This document shows positions 50,972 to 60,456 of a stretch of 64,000 nucleotides of DNA, one piece after another (the stretch's first letter is position 1; each line of letters begins with the position of its first letter). Both the position numbers and the translations under genes were made by a program. This stretch comes from Nocardia miyunensis NBRC 108239 (lineage in GTDB: Bacteria; Actinomycetota; Actinomycetes; Mycobacteriales; Mycobacteriaceae). Location: contig NZ_BDBQ01000013.1 of NCBI RefSeq assembly GCF_001613065.1, positions 124,001 to 188,000 on the forward strand. Reading direction: 5' to 3'. The notes under the pieces are model-generated. The model was given only the letters and a program-made list of their open reading frames with translations. It had not been told where the DNA came from and searched no databases.

Positions 50972-53400
50972 CCGCGTACCTGAAGTGGCTCGCCGCACTC
51001 GAAACCGGCCCCGCCGCACTCGATCCCGCCGAGTCCGGGACCTCGCTGCGGCTGCGGATCGTGCCCGACTCGGTGCACCTGCCCGCGCTGCGCGACCTGC
51101 TCTCGGCTGTCGCCGCGCAGTGCGCGCCGGCGCGCGGGGAGGTTAGCGCGATCGTGCTGGCCACGGTCGGGTTGCCCGAGGCCGCCGCGGTGTATGCGGG
51201 CGAGACGGACGCGATTTCGTTGCTGCTGCACGCGATTCGCGCGTGGGTGTCCGCGCTGCCGGAGCTGCTGGTCCAGACACTTCCCTATTGCGGTGACGAG
51301 CGGATCGACGCTGTGATCGAGGAAGCGAACACCGCGATCCGGGGGTTGACGACACCGGGCTCCGAGCTGCGTGTTGTCGCGGTGCACCGGGTGGCATCGC
51401 TGGATGTGCTCGCCGCGGCCGAGGACTATGCGGGCGTGGAGCACGCGTTGAGCGCGGCCGGGCGGGATGCGCGCGCGGCCGCGCTGTGGGCGCGGGTGGT
51501 CGATCTGGCGTGGCTGCACTGGCAGGTGATCGCGGCACGCGATGTCCCCGGCCCTAAAGCGGTCATCACCGATCTCGACGGTGTGATCTGGGCGGGCACC
51601 CTCGCCGAGGACGGCGCTGATCAGCTCGACGGCGCCAACCCGCTGATCGGGGTTGCGCACCGGGTATGGCGCGCGGCGCTGGCCGAGCGGCGGGCGAACG
51701 GGACGCTGGTGGCGGGCCTGTCGCGCAACGAGTCCGGCGCAGCGCGCGCGGCGGTGGACCAGCACGCGGCGGACGTGGGTTTCGCCGGGGTGTGGGCGGC
51801 GCCGGATATCGACAAGGCCGCCGGGATCGCGACGGTCCTGGAGTTCTTCGACGGCATCGCCCCGCAAACCGTGGTGTTCGTCGATGACGACCCGGCGCAG
51901 CAAGAACGAGTCCGCGCCGGATGGCCGGGTGCGCGGGTGCCCGCGGTGGCCGGGCCGCCGCTGCTGATCGGTGACCTGCTCGCGCAGCTGCCGCCCCGCG
52001 GCGACGGGCCGGTCACCACGTCGGACACCGGCCGCACGGCGTTTTACCGCGCCAAGGCCGCCGGCGAGCTGATTCCCGAAGTGGTGTGCCTGACCAACCC
52101 GACCGACCCGGAAGTACTTGACCGGCTCGCGCAGTTGCACGAGCGCTCCAACCAGTTCAACATGACCAGCCCGCGCCGCACCGTCGCGCAGTTGCGCTGT
52201 CTCGCTGATGATCCGGGCTGGAGCGTGCTGGCGTTCGAGGTGCGCTACCACGGTGCCGCCCTGGCACCGGAAATCATCGGCTGCGCTGAGATCGACTTCA
52301 CCAGCGACGGCGGTGCGCGGCTGGACTCGTTCCTGGCCAGCTGCCGCCTGCTGTGGTCGGGCACCCACCAGCGGATGCTAGATCTGATCCGCCAGGACGC
52401 CCACCGCCGCGGGATCGACCGGCTCACCGCGCTGTATCGGCCCAACGGCCGAAACGAGGGCTATGCACGGTGGTTCGCTGATATCGGGTGGGCCGACGAG
52501 CACGGCCGCGACGGCGAAACGGCGTGGTTCACTGGGCCGAGCGCGACCCGCGACGGGATCGCGCCCGCCGATCTGCTCGCCGTCTTGACCAACTACCTCG
52601 CGACCCGGCCGAGTACCCCGCGTGAGCAAACAATGCCGCGGCGGCGGCGCGCGTGCGATGGAGCATGGGAGATCCGCGTGCCCGCCGCCCGCTTCACACC
52701 GGGCCTGACCGACGAGGACGTCGACGTGGTGCGGGCGATATTCGGGATCGAGCCGATCGGCGAACGCGGGCACGCGGAGGTCGACATCCCTGCTCTGTGG
52801 GTCAGCGCCGCACCGGCCACCCGAGGTCAATTCGCTGTGATGCTGGCCGATCTCGATCCAGATGCCGCCCGTGACGGCGCTGCCGCGGCCGGCGCCGGCT
52901 ACACCTTGGGCGGGGATCTGGTCTCGTGTGCCGAGCGGCCTGGCGAGCCGGTGGTTCTTCCGTTCGAATGGGCGGTCCGCTATGCCGAGTGGGCCGGGGG
53001 CAGGCTGCCGAGCGAAGCGGAGTGGGAGCACGCCGCCCGCGGTAGTGACGGCCGCTGGTTCCCTTGGGGTTCACAGCTGCCGGGCCCGCCGAGATGCTTG
53101 GAGTGTGGTGCGGGCCTGTCTACGATCGACGACGGAGACGACGGGCCATCACCGTTCGGCCTGACCGACCTGACCGGCCACGTATGGCAGTGGTGCTCGG
53201 ACACCTACCGGGGCCACCCGGTCTACCGGGGTGGGGACGTGGCCTCCAACACGTACTTCCTGCGCGCCACCGTGCGACCGCTGGAGGCCGCGCATATGTG
53301 CGGGCATCTGGTGGGCGTGCGCGTGGTCCGCGATACCGACCCCGCCGCCGACATCGATCTTGTCGCCGGTGGCCCGACACGAGCAGGAGAGCCACACTAA
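50968..53400 (+). CDS. FkbH-like HAD protein fused to an FGE-sulfatase-like domain, 810 aa
   Basis: GTGA overlap with the SDR gene. Residues about 1-190 are an N-terminal domain of the FkbH type. About 195-345 is the HAD domain (AVITDLDGVIWAGTL; later VVFVDDDPAQQERVRA). About 380-545 is a GNAT-like part (LAQLHERSNQFNMTSPRRTV is diagnostic of FkbH). In polyketide pathways FkbH proteins dephosphorylate 1,3-bisphosphoglycerate and load glyceryl units on a carrier. Residues about 600-800 are FGE-like (YAEWAGGRLPSEAEWEHAAR, WFPWGS, GHVWQWCSDTYRG). The fusion is unusual. No carrier-protein gene is adjacent. Confidence 0.85.
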   Translation: MTAYLKWLAALETGPAALDPAESGTSLRLRIVPDSVHLPALRDLLSAVAAQCAPARGEVSAIVLATVGLPEAAAVYAGETDAISLLLHAIRAWVSALPELLVQTLPYCGDERIDAVIEEANTAIRGLTTPGSELRVVAVHRVASLDVLAAAEDYAGVEHALSAAGRDARAAALWARVVDLAWLHWQVIAARDVPGPKAVITDLDGVIWAGTLAEDGADQLDGANPLIGVAHRVWRAALAERRANGTLVAGLSRNESGAARAAVDQHAADVGFAGVWAAPDIDKAAGIATVLEFFDGIAPQTVVFVDDDPAQQERVRAGWPGARVPAVAGPPLLIGDLLAQLPPRGDGPVTTSDTGRTAFYRAKAAGELIPEVVCLTNPTDPEVLDRLAQLHERSNQFNMTSPRRTVAQLRCLADDPGWSVLAFEVRYHGAALAPEIIGCAEIDFTSDGGARLDSFLASCRLLWSGTHQRMLDLIRQDAHRRGIDRLTALYRPNGRNEGYARWFADIGWADEHGRDGETAWFTGPSATRDGIAPADLLAVLTNYLATRPSTPREQTMPRRRRACDGAWEIRVPAARFTPGLTDEDVDVVRAIFGIEPIGERGHAEVDIPALWVSAAPATRGQFAVMLADLDPDAARDGAAAAGAGYTLGGDLVSCAERPGEPVVLPFEWAVRYAEWAGGRLPSEAEWEHAARGSDGRWFPWGSQLPGPPRCLECGAGLSTIDDGDDGPSPFGLTDLTGHVWQWCSDTYRGHPVYRGGDVASNTYFLRATVRPLEAAHMCGHLVGVRVVRDTDPAADIDLVAGGPTRAGEPH

Positions 53401-54341
53401 TGACCCGCCCCGTGATCAGACCGCCAGCGGTGACACCGGAGGGTCGCGTCGCGATCGTCTCCACCTCCTCACCGGTCCCGGCCGACGAGTTGGACCGCCT
53501 TGTCGCCTACTTCGAGGGCCAGGGCCACCCGGTGACGGTGGCGCCGCACGCGCGAGCCTCGACCGGGTACCTCGCCGGATCCCCAGCAGAGCGTGCCGCG
53601 GACCTGATGGCGGCGTTCGCCGATCCGGACATCGACCTGATCGTGCCCGCGACGGGCGGCAAGGGCGCCGCTGCGCTGCTGGACTTGCTGAACTACGACA
53701 CCATCGCCGACAACCCGAAGGTATTCACGGCGCTGTCCGATCCTGTAGTGCTGGCCAACGCCATCACCGCACGGACCGGCTTGGCCACGCTGCACGGCCC
53801 GACCGGGTACGACTTCTCAAGGCCCACCGTCAACGAGGCCACCGCGGAATCGTTCTGGCGGATTGTGCAGCAGCCGGTCAAGGACATCGAGGTTCCCGGC
53901 CTGGACTGGCGAGTCCCGCGCGGGACAGGGACATCGTTCTCCGGGCCCGTGATCGGCGGGCACCTGGGCACGATCCGCGCACTTGTCGGCACACCGTGGA
54001 TGCCGGATGTGACTGGGGCAGTGCTGATCCTGGAAGAGGTGTTCGTGCCCTGGGTCCAGGTCGACGCCGCCCTGACCCATCTGCGCCTGGCCGGGGTGTT
54101 CGACCGGATCGCGGGCCTGCTGGTCGCCGTCCCGGTCGACAGCCCGCGCGAGGACGCCCCAGACGCCTCCTACGACGATCTGATCCTGCGCTGTGTCGGC
54201 GGCAGCTTCCCGGTCGTGACCGGCGCCGAATTCGGGCACACGCCAACGAAATTCGCTCTCCCTCTGGGCCTGAACGTCCAGCTTGACCTGACCGGACCCC
54301 ACCCGGTGCTGCGGTACCTCGAGAACCTGGTGATGCCATGA
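53400..54341 (+). CDS. S66-family peptidase (LD-carboxypeptidase / MccF-like), 313 aa
   Basis: ATG 53400 after AGGAG, TAATG overlap. Opening GRVAIVSTSSPVPADELDRL, glycine-rich PATGGKGAAALLDLL, the nucleophile Ser in VFTALSDPVVLANAI (GYSD position), Glu in VLILEEVF and His near the end (AEFGHTPTKF), so the Ser-Glu-His triad appears complete. S66 enzymes either trim murein peptides or, like MccF, cleave toxic aminoacyl-nucleotides as self-immunity. In this cluster the second role is attractive but inferred. Confidence 0.85.
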   Translation: MTRPVIRPPAVTPEGRVAIVSTSSPVPADELDRLVAYFEGQGHPVTVAPHARASTGYLAGSPAERAADLMAAFADPDIDLIVPATGGKGAAALLDLLNYDTIADNPKVFTALSDPVVLANAITARTGLATLHGPTGYDFSRPTVNEATAESFWRIVQQPVKDIEVPGLDWRVPRGTGTSFSGPVIGGHLGTIRALVGTPWMPDVTGAVLILEEVFVPWVQVDAALTHLRLAGVFDRIAGLLVAVPVDSPREDAPDASYDDLILRCVGGSFPVVTGAEFGHTPTKFALPLGLNVQLDLTGPHPVLRYLENLVMP

Positions 54342-55291
54342 GCCCCCAGACGACCACCCTCGATTTGGCCCTCGACCGGCACGTGGACTTCGCGCACGCC
54401 CTGGAAACCTATCTGATCTACCCGTGGGTGCGTGACGGCGACGAACTGGTACGCCCGCTGCGCACCGGCGACCGCGACGCCACGATCACCACCGCGCGCA
54501 TCCGCCACACCGCCCCGACCACGTTGCGCGCCACGCTCATCGGCCCGGCCCTGACCGCAGAGACCGTCGCCGATGTGCGCGCGGCGTTGTCGCGTTGCCT
54601 GCAGTTGGACTACCCGTACCAGGCCGTGGAAGCGCTCACCGCCGACGATCCGGTGCTGGCTGCGGCCGTGGCTCACCGCGGACTGGGTCGCGGCAAGCTG
54701 TATCCCGACATCTTCGAGGCGCTGTGCGGGGTGGTGTGCGCGCAGCGCACCAGCTTCAACCGGATCTACGCCATGATGCGTAACCTCGCCGAGGCGTTCG
54801 GTGAGCCGACCGGCGAAACCGTCGACGGCACACCCATTTTCGCGTTTCCGACCCCGGCGCGTATGGCCGAAGCCAGCGACGAGCAGTTGCGTGAATGCAA
54901 GGTCGGATTCCGCGCCAAGAACCTGGCCGCGGTCTCCTCGACGCTCGCTGCGGCCGGCTACACCTGGCACGAGTGGCGCGCCCGCCCTCCGGCCGAGGTG
55001 ATCCCGCAACTGCTCGAGATCAAGGGTGTGGGCCCCTACACCGCGAACCTCGCGGTCAATCTCTCGTACGGCCGCGGCGGCACCGCGCACGTGGACACCT
55101 ACGTCGTGGACGTGATCGGCCGCCTGTATCTCCACGACCCGAAGCCGAGCCCGGAACGAGTCGCGGAATTCGTCGACCAGCGGTGGGGCGAACTCGGCGA
55201 GGTCGTCTTGGACTTGCTAACCACCGATACCGATACCTGGGTCGCCGAACTGGGCACACAGGTCGGGGTGCGCTCCGGTGCCCGTGGCTGA
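54338..55291 (+). CDS. AlkA/OGG-like HhH-GPD DNA glycosylase homologue, 317 aa
   Basis: ATGA overlap. The N-terminal about 105 residues form the AlkA/OGG beta domain. Then come ICGVVCAQR-type helices (EALCGVVCAQRTSFNRIYAM), the helix-hairpin-helix LLEIKGVGPYTANLAVNLSY and the catalytic Asp in HVDTYVVDV. The HhH Lys of bifunctional OGG enzymes is Tyr, so it should be a monofunctional base remover. Glycosylases encoded in biosynthetic clusters can confer self-resistance to DNA-alkylating products (as YtkR2 or AziN do); alternatively it may act on a nucleoside. Confidence 0.85.
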   Translation: MSPQTTTLDLALDRHVDFAHALETYLIYPWVRDGDELVRPLRTGDRDATITTARIRHTAPTTLRATLIGPALTAETVADVRAALSRCLQLDYPYQAVEALTADDPVLAAAVAHRGLGRGKLYPDIFEALCGVVCAQRTSFNRIYAMMRNLAEAFGEPTGETVDGTPIFAFPTPARMAEASDEQLRECKVGFRAKNLAAVSSTLAAAGYTWHEWRARPPAEVIPQLLEIKGVGPYTANLAVNLSYGRGGTAHVDTYVVDVIGRLYLHDPKPSPERVAEFVDQRWGELGEVVLDLLTTDTDTWVAELGTQVGVRSGARG

Positions 55292-56369
55292 GCCGTTGCG
55301 CGTCGCGATCGACGCCCGCTACTGGCGCTCGAGCATCCAAACCGGCGTCGAGCGCTACATCCACCTGCTCACCGAAGCCCTCACCGCCGCACCCGAACCC
55401 GTACGGGTCGCGGTGGTCTTGACCGAAACTCAGGCACCCGGCTTCCCCGCCGACGGGCCGGTGGAGACGGTGACGGTCCCGAACCGGCGCGAACGCCACC
55501 TGCACAGCGCGGTGGAAGCCTTCAGCGCCGATGTGGTGCACTACCCGTTCGCCCTGCCCGCCCGGCTGCACCGGCCCGCGGTGTTCACCCTGCACGACGC
55601 AGGCCGCTACCTGTTCCCCGAACAGATGGTCCGGCAAGTCCGCGACGTGCAGAACCCGCGACTGCTGACCCAGCTCGACGATCCACTGTTGCGCGCGGTC
55701 ATCACCGTCTCGCACGCCTCCCGTGCCGAGATCCTCGGCACGCTCGGCGAACTGCTCAAACCCCTCGAGGTGGTGCCCAACTACGTCGCCGGTGACTTCG
55801 CGCAGCGGCTACGCCACCCGAACCGAGCCTTGGCGCCCGATACACCGTTCCTGTTCGGGGTCGGGGTCTACATGCCCAGCAAGAACATTCCCCGCCTCGT
55901 GCGCGCGTTCCGGCTCGCGCGCTCGGCCGCACCGGATGTCGTGCCCGCCCGCCTGCTGCTGGCCGGGCGCCGCGGATGGGAACGCGGACTGCCCTCGGCC
56001 CGCGATCCGGAGATCACCGTCCTGGGCCACATCGATGACGACCAGCTCGCCGCGCTCTACACCCACGCGACCGCGTTCGTGTTCCCCACCCTGTTCGAGG
56101 GCTTCGGCATCCCCGCCCAGGAAGCATTGGCCGCCGGCCGCCCGCTGCTGTGCTCGGACCTGCCCGTGCTCCGCGAAATCACCGGCGGCCTGGCGACATT
56201 CGCCGATCCCCACGACGAGGACACCCTCGCCAAAGGCATCATCGACATCTGCCGCACCCCGCCACCGGACCACACCGCCGTGCAAACCCTCCTCGGGCGC
56301 TACAGCGCCGCGGTGGTCGGGGCCCGGCTGCTTGACGTCTACCGCCGGGCCGCGCTCAACTCGATCTGA
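55278..56369 (+). CDS. GT4-family glycosyltransferase, 363 aa
   Basis: Overlaps the glycosylase gene by 14 bp. LRVAIDARYWRSSIQTGVER start, FTLHDAGRYLFPEQ, VSHASRAEI, LFGVGVYMPSKNIPRLVRAF and the EGFGIPAQEALAAGRPLLCS donor-site motif (E-x7-E) show a GT-B retaining enzyme using a nucleotide sugar. Likely decorates the cluster product. No signal peptide, so cytosolic. Confidence 0.9.
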   Translation: MPVAEPLRVAIDARYWRSSIQTGVERYIHLLTEALTAAPEPVRVAVVLTETQAPGFPADGPVETVTVPNRRERHLHSAVEAFSADVVHYPFALPARLHRPAVFTLHDAGRYLFPEQMVRQVRDVQNPRLLTQLDDPLLRAVITVSHASRAEILGTLGELLKPLEVVPNYVAGDFAQRLRHPNRALAPDTPFLFGVGVYMPSKNIPRLVRAFRLARSAAPDVVPARLLLAGRRGWERGLPSARDPEITVLGHIDDDQLAALYTHATAFVFPTLFEGFGIPAQEALAAGRPLLCSDLPVLREITGGLATFADPHDEDTLAKGIIDICRTPPPDHTAVQTLLGRYSAAVVGARLLDVYRRAALNSI

Positions 56370-56397
56370 CCCCGAACCGCCGGATCGTAGGACGCGC

Positions 56398-57471
56398 ATG
56401 CCACTGAACACCCGCCATGCCCGGCACACCGCGATCGTGCACCAACTGCGTTCACGCAACTGGGTGTCGGCCACCTCCCTGGCCAGCAGATTCAACGTCA
56501 CCCAGCGCACCATCTACCGCGACATCGAAGTGCTTGTCTCCCACGGCATCCCCATCGAATCGGTTCCCGGACGCAACGGAGGCTTCCGCCTGTCCAGCGA
56601 TCAGCCCCTGGACTCGCTCATCGTCGACGGCGACGACGCGCTGCGCCTGTACATCCTCGGCCTGCTCGAACGCAGCCCCGACTCCCTCGCCCTAATGGAC
56701 GACGGACTCGACCCCACAAAACAACTCCCGCCGTCCGAGGTAAGCGCCTCGCGCGCCAGGGTCCTGCACCGGCTAGCCAGCCGGATCTTCTTCGACACCA
56801 CCGACTGGTACTGGCGCGACGAGGGCTCCGGACACCTCGCGACCCTGCGCGACGCACTGCTGACCGGGACCGCGATCGAGGTCACCCTGCGAGCCAAATA
56901 CAGTGCCGGACAAGAACACCTGGTCGTCAAGCCATACGGCATGGTGTGGAAGGGCGGCGAGTGGTGGCTCGTCGCGGCACCACCACGCAGCGAACCCCAG
57001 CGCTACCAGCTCAACAACGTTGACCGGCTCGCCATCACAGATCTGAAATTCACCTACCCGGACTCATTCCATCTCCAAACATGGTGGCGCCAAGCATTAC
57101 AAGACTTCGGCAGCGGACCCAACCGGGTGGTCATCCGCGTCGAACCGGCAAGCCGCGAGGAGATGCTCCGACTCGGGCTAAAACCCGATTCCGAAGTCCA
57201 CCACGACCCCGACGGCACCACCCGCATCGTGCTCTACGTCGACCGCTGGCGCTGGCTCGTCCCGCTCGTGGCCAGCTTCGGCAGCGATGTCGTCATCGAG
57301 GAGCCCGCAGAACTCCGCACTGCCCTCTACGAACACCACGCCGAAGCCGCCAAAGCCTACGCCGACCTACCCGAACTCCAAAACAATCACGGCCACAACG
57401 ACTTCCGCGGCGACGACTCCCGGCTGCGCGCGACACGCGGCCGCACTCCCGACAGCATCCGCGAACAATAG
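56398..57471 (+). CDS. HTH-WYL transcription regulator, 357 aa
   Basis: Residues 5-65 are a winged helix (TAIVHQLRSRNWVSATSLAS, VTQRTIYRDIEVLVSHGIPI). The middle holds a WYL domain in which the tripeptide region reads KPYGMVWKGGEWWLVA, followed by YQLNNVDRLAITD. WYL proteins sense nucleic acids or nucleotides and control defence and repair genes. The tail is Arg-rich. It ends the operon, 28 bp after the glycosyltransferase gene, and is its likely regulator. Confidence 0.9.
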   Translation: MPLNTRHARHTAIVHQLRSRNWVSATSLASRFNVTQRTIYRDIEVLVSHGIPIESVPGRNGGFRLSSDQPLDSLIVDGDDALRLYILGLLERSPDSLALMDDGLDPTKQLPPSEVSASRARVLHRLASRIFFDTTDWYWRDEGSGHLATLRDALLTGTAIEVTLRAKYSAGQEHLVVKPYGMVWKGGEWWLVAAPPRSEPQRYQLNNVDRLAITDLKFTYPDSFHLQTWWRQALQDFGSGPNRVVIRVEPASREEMLRLGLKPDSEVHHDPDGTTRIVLYVDRWRWLVPLVASFGSDVVIEEPAELRTALYEHHAEAAKAYADLPELQNNHGHNDFRGDDSRLRATRGRTPDSIREQ

Positions 57472-57830
57472 AATCGTGATGGATGGTGAAGAGACCACTT
57501 GGAAAGTCGGGTGTTACCGATGATCGGTCTATTTGCGTCGATCCGCGAAAGGTCAGGCGCCGCGTCGGTGGTCTCGATCACCGGCTGGACGACGAAGACA
57601 CCGATCCCCACGTCCGTAGCGGTTCGCGGCATGGAAGCTGTTAGCTGGACACTTGCCCAGCGGGCGGCCTGGTGGCTCTAACGCGCCCACGTTTCTCAGA
57701 CGGGGTCATGCTGTGCTGACTCGTCGGAACCTGGATCATCGGCTATCGATCCGAGCGTCCTGTCGTGCCCCGCATCGCGCGGGCGATCGGGTGACTCGAG
57801 GTCCTCGCAGGTGGTTGAGGTGGAACCGTT
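57472..57830. other. convergent intergenic region
   Basis: 359 bases between the WYL gene and the converging repeat-protein gene. Short open frames occur (e.g. 57499-57681) but without ribosome sites. No clear terminator hairpin was found. Confidence 0.45.
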
Positions 57831-59906
57831 TTAGTCGTCGGCAGCGTTGATGTTGCGGAGGCCGTGGATGAATCGGATCATGTCGGCGAAGTTGCGCACC
57901 GCGCGTGCCAGCAGTGCGCCCGCGACGTAGGTGTACGGGGGTTCTTCGGGGTCGCTGGATCGTTGGACGGCGATCGCGGGTTCGATGTCGTCGTACAGCG
58001 ACGGAACGCTCTTCTCTCCCATGTAGACCAGGTGCATGTCGTTGTGCTGGCGTCGGTCGAACCAGTGCCCGGGGGCGTACCGGGTCAGGCATTCGCCCAG
58101 GAAACACACCACCTGGTCGGCGCGGTCCGCATTGTCGGTGTCGCTGAGGGATGCGTGGGTGGGGAACCACGCGGACAGCAGGTCCCCGATCTGTTCGACG
58201 TGCGGGCTGTGGTCGTCCCAGAGCTGGGGTGGCAGGTGCGTCCATCCGACGTGATCCAGGAACTCTCGCACCTGGCCTGCACGGCGGCGCGGGTCGATCC
58301 ATGTCCCCCACGGGGTGGGCGCGGACGCTTCCTGGGCCGCGGTGGCGAGGTAGCGGCGGAATTCCGTGGCAGCGGCCTGATTTCGTTGCTGCTCACGGTG
58401 CTCGTATTCGTCGTCGTCTTCTTCTTCGTCGGGCCGGAACAGGAACCGGACGTGGTCGAAACCGTATTCCGCGGCGTAATCGACCCAGAATCGGACGGTG
58501 GTCACTTCCTGCTCGTCGTGGTCTTCGGGGGTGCGTAGTGTCGGGCCGTACGGGCTGTACCACCAGCGGCTACCTGGGTGGTAGTGGATGCTGCATTCGC
58601 CGAACCACCGGATGAACTGGTCGACGCGGTCAGCGTTGGATGGGTCGCTGACCGAGTCGGTGTCGGGGAACATGTCGTCGAATACCGCGGCCACCCGCTC
58701 GATGGCATCGGTCGACCAGATCGGTTGTGGCAGTTCGGGTATCGTCTCAGTCGAGAATCTGTCGAGCTGGGTGTCCATTTGTCGGTACCAGCGCCGCCAT
58801 TCGGCCGGGCCGGGTGGCGCGGGGTTGTCGACCGGCGTCATGTCGATATCGCCCAGATCCAGGCTCAGCTGGTCGTTGCTCACCTCACCCCCGAGTGATG
58901 GTCGACCGGCAGCGATCCACGCCGTGTAGATCTCCATGACGCTGTCGAATATAGTGGACAAGTTATCGCCCCACCGTTTATCGAGCGTAGCGGTCACAAG
59001 ATTTCCCGCATCCAGACTCATCGCCATCCATTTCTGTTCAACGGCAGGCCCGAAGTGTGGATACCGTTGACATATGCCCGGAGTGTTGCGCCAGGCGCCT
59101 TCGAAATGTCGGGCGAAAACTTCACCGATGAATCGGGTCAGCTGATCGGCGATGTCCAGATTCTCCCGCCGCTCGATTGCCTCGGAATCGGGAAACCTCT
59201 CCAGGAGATATCTTTCCGCCCGGTCCAGCCCGTCGGCGGACCACGGATCACCCGGCATGTTGGGGATTGTCTCGGTGAACAGCCGGACCAGCTGGGCATC
59301 CATCGCCGCCGGAGCGACCCATGCCAGCCAGCCGGGATCTTCCTGATCAAGCGCGCTGTGTTCGGCCTGCACGTAGGGGTGCGCGCGGTCGGTGGACTCA
59401 GACCGAGCCCCGGTAGGTTCGTGGTGATGCTCAGAGTGAACGCTCGACGCACCGACCTCTGTGTTCCGGTCCGACAGATCACTCACCCTGGCCAAACGCC
59501 TCGGCGCAACGGGGTCGGTGGACGTTTCGTTCGACGGCGGACGCGGCACCCAGGACATGAGCTGGTGGTCGACATCACTGGGGCCTCCTTTCACCGTGGG
59601 CAGATCGCGGAAGTCTCCGCTCGGCGCCAGGGGGTGGCTGTCCACGCCGGCGATTCCCTGAAGTACGAACACGGTATTCAACAGTGCCTGTATGGAATCC
59701 GCGCCGGCGATACTGCTGAGTATCGGGTCCATATCGAATCCGGTGATGCGGAACGGGCATACCCACAGTCCGGAATCCTGTTGACGGGGTACCGCGATAT
59801 CCAGGAATACCGGATTCCCGGAAGTGTTCTCCCAGGCTCGCGACACGAAAACGTGGCCGAACTCACCGAAATCGTCCGGATCGTACTCGTCGTGGTCCCT
59901 TTTCAC
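57831..59906 (-). CDS. triple-repeat protein of unknown function, 691 aa
   Basis: GTG 59906 gives a start VKRDHDEYDPDDFGEFGHVF; an in-frame GTG at 59972 is possible. The N-terminal about 110 residues are a beta-rich domain (SGNPVFLDIAVPRQQDSGLW...ALLNTVFVLQGI) like DUF6968 modules. Then a helical domain occurs three times, at about 59305-59045, 58780-58555 and 58275-58030. Each copy has a TETIP-like or VGWTHLP start, a FPD/FPT-S block, ADRxDQxxxFxGEC and a Trp/Pro end. An acidic EEEDDDE run separates repeats 2 and 3. Soluble. The family of the repeat is not recognised. Confidence 0.75.
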   Translation of the reverse strand: MKRDHDEYDPDDFGEFGHVFVSRAWENTSGNPVFLDIAVPRQQDSGLWVCPFRITGFDMDPILSSIAGADSIQALLNTVFVLQGIAGVDSHPLAPSGDFRDLPTVKGGPSDVDHQLMSWVPRPPSNETSTDPVAPRRLARVSDLSDRNTEVGASSVHSEHHHEPTGARSESTDRAHPYVQAEHSALDQEDPGWLAWVAPAAMDAQLVRLFTETIPNMPGDPWSADGLDRAERYLLERFPDSEAIERRENLDIADQLTRFIGEVFARHFEGAWRNTPGICQRYPHFGPAVEQKWMAMSLDAGNLVTATLDKRWGDNLSTIFDSVMEIYTAWIAAGRPSLGGEVSNDQLSLDLGDIDMTPVDNPAPPGPAEWRRWYRQMDTQLDRFSTETIPELPQPIWSTDAIERVAAVFDDMFPDTDSVSDPSNADRVDQFIRWFGECSIHYHPGSRWWYSPYGPTLRTPEDHDEQEVTTVRFWVDYAAEYGFDHVRFLFRPDEEEDDDEYEHREQQRNQAAATEFRRYLATAAQEASAPTPWGTWIDPRRRAGQVREFLDHVGWTHLPPQLWDDHSPHVEQIGDLLSAWFPTHASLSDTDNADRADQVVCFLGECLTRYAPGHWFDRRQHNDMHLVYMGEKSVPSLYDDIEPAIAVQRSSDPEEPPYTYVAGALLARAVRNFADMIRFIHGLRNINAADD

Positions 59907-59984
59907 TGTATGACTATTCCCGCCGGTGTAGTGGGCCGTATCGCGGTGGAGCCTAGCGGGCTGGTACGACACAATTCGTCGAAC

Positions 59985-60240
59985 CAGTTCGGTACCCGGT
60001 AGCGGTGAGGTCGTGGGAGTTCCCGGCGGGCACGCTCCCAGTGTCCGCTACCCACAGGACACCGCCGCCGCGGAACCCGCCGAAGAAACCGGCTACACCG
60101 CGGGCTGGTGGGAACTGCTCGTTCATATCCACTGGGCCAACGGCACAAGCGGTCACGGCGCACACGTGTTCGCTCGCAATCGATCTCACCGCCGGGATGC
60201 AGCACCGGGAACCTACCGAAAAAAATATGCGTCACCGGCG
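59985..60240 (+). pseudogene. NUDIX hydrolase remnant
   Basis: In one frame RYPVAVRSWEFPAGTLP (about 59985-60040) matches the entry to a NUDIX fold. In another, DTAAAEPAEETGYTAGWWEL (about 60058-60120) is the end of a NUDIX box, where the expected REL is EP. HIHWANGTSGHGAHVFAR follows. Frames change and no full gene remains. It lies just upstream of the TmrB-like gene. Confidence 0.45.
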
Positions 60241-60456
60241 GTTCTACATGCGGAGGTAAAGGGCCTGACGCGCACGGGGTGATCACCGACGGTCCGTCGC
60301 TCGCGGGGTACCCGTAAATGAGACTGCGCGCTGGCACCGTGTCGCCCCAGCTCTCGGCCCACCTGCCGATAGTGCCAGACTCCGGCGGGCATATCATCGC
60401 AGCGAAAGTTCACGATTGCCCGGTGTCGCCCGTGCACACCCCCTCGAGGAGCAGCG

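Noticed and set aside
50908..52368. 486-codon minus-strand frame
   Set aside because: Antisense to the FkbH-like gene; rich in Arg/Gly/His with no domain pattern.
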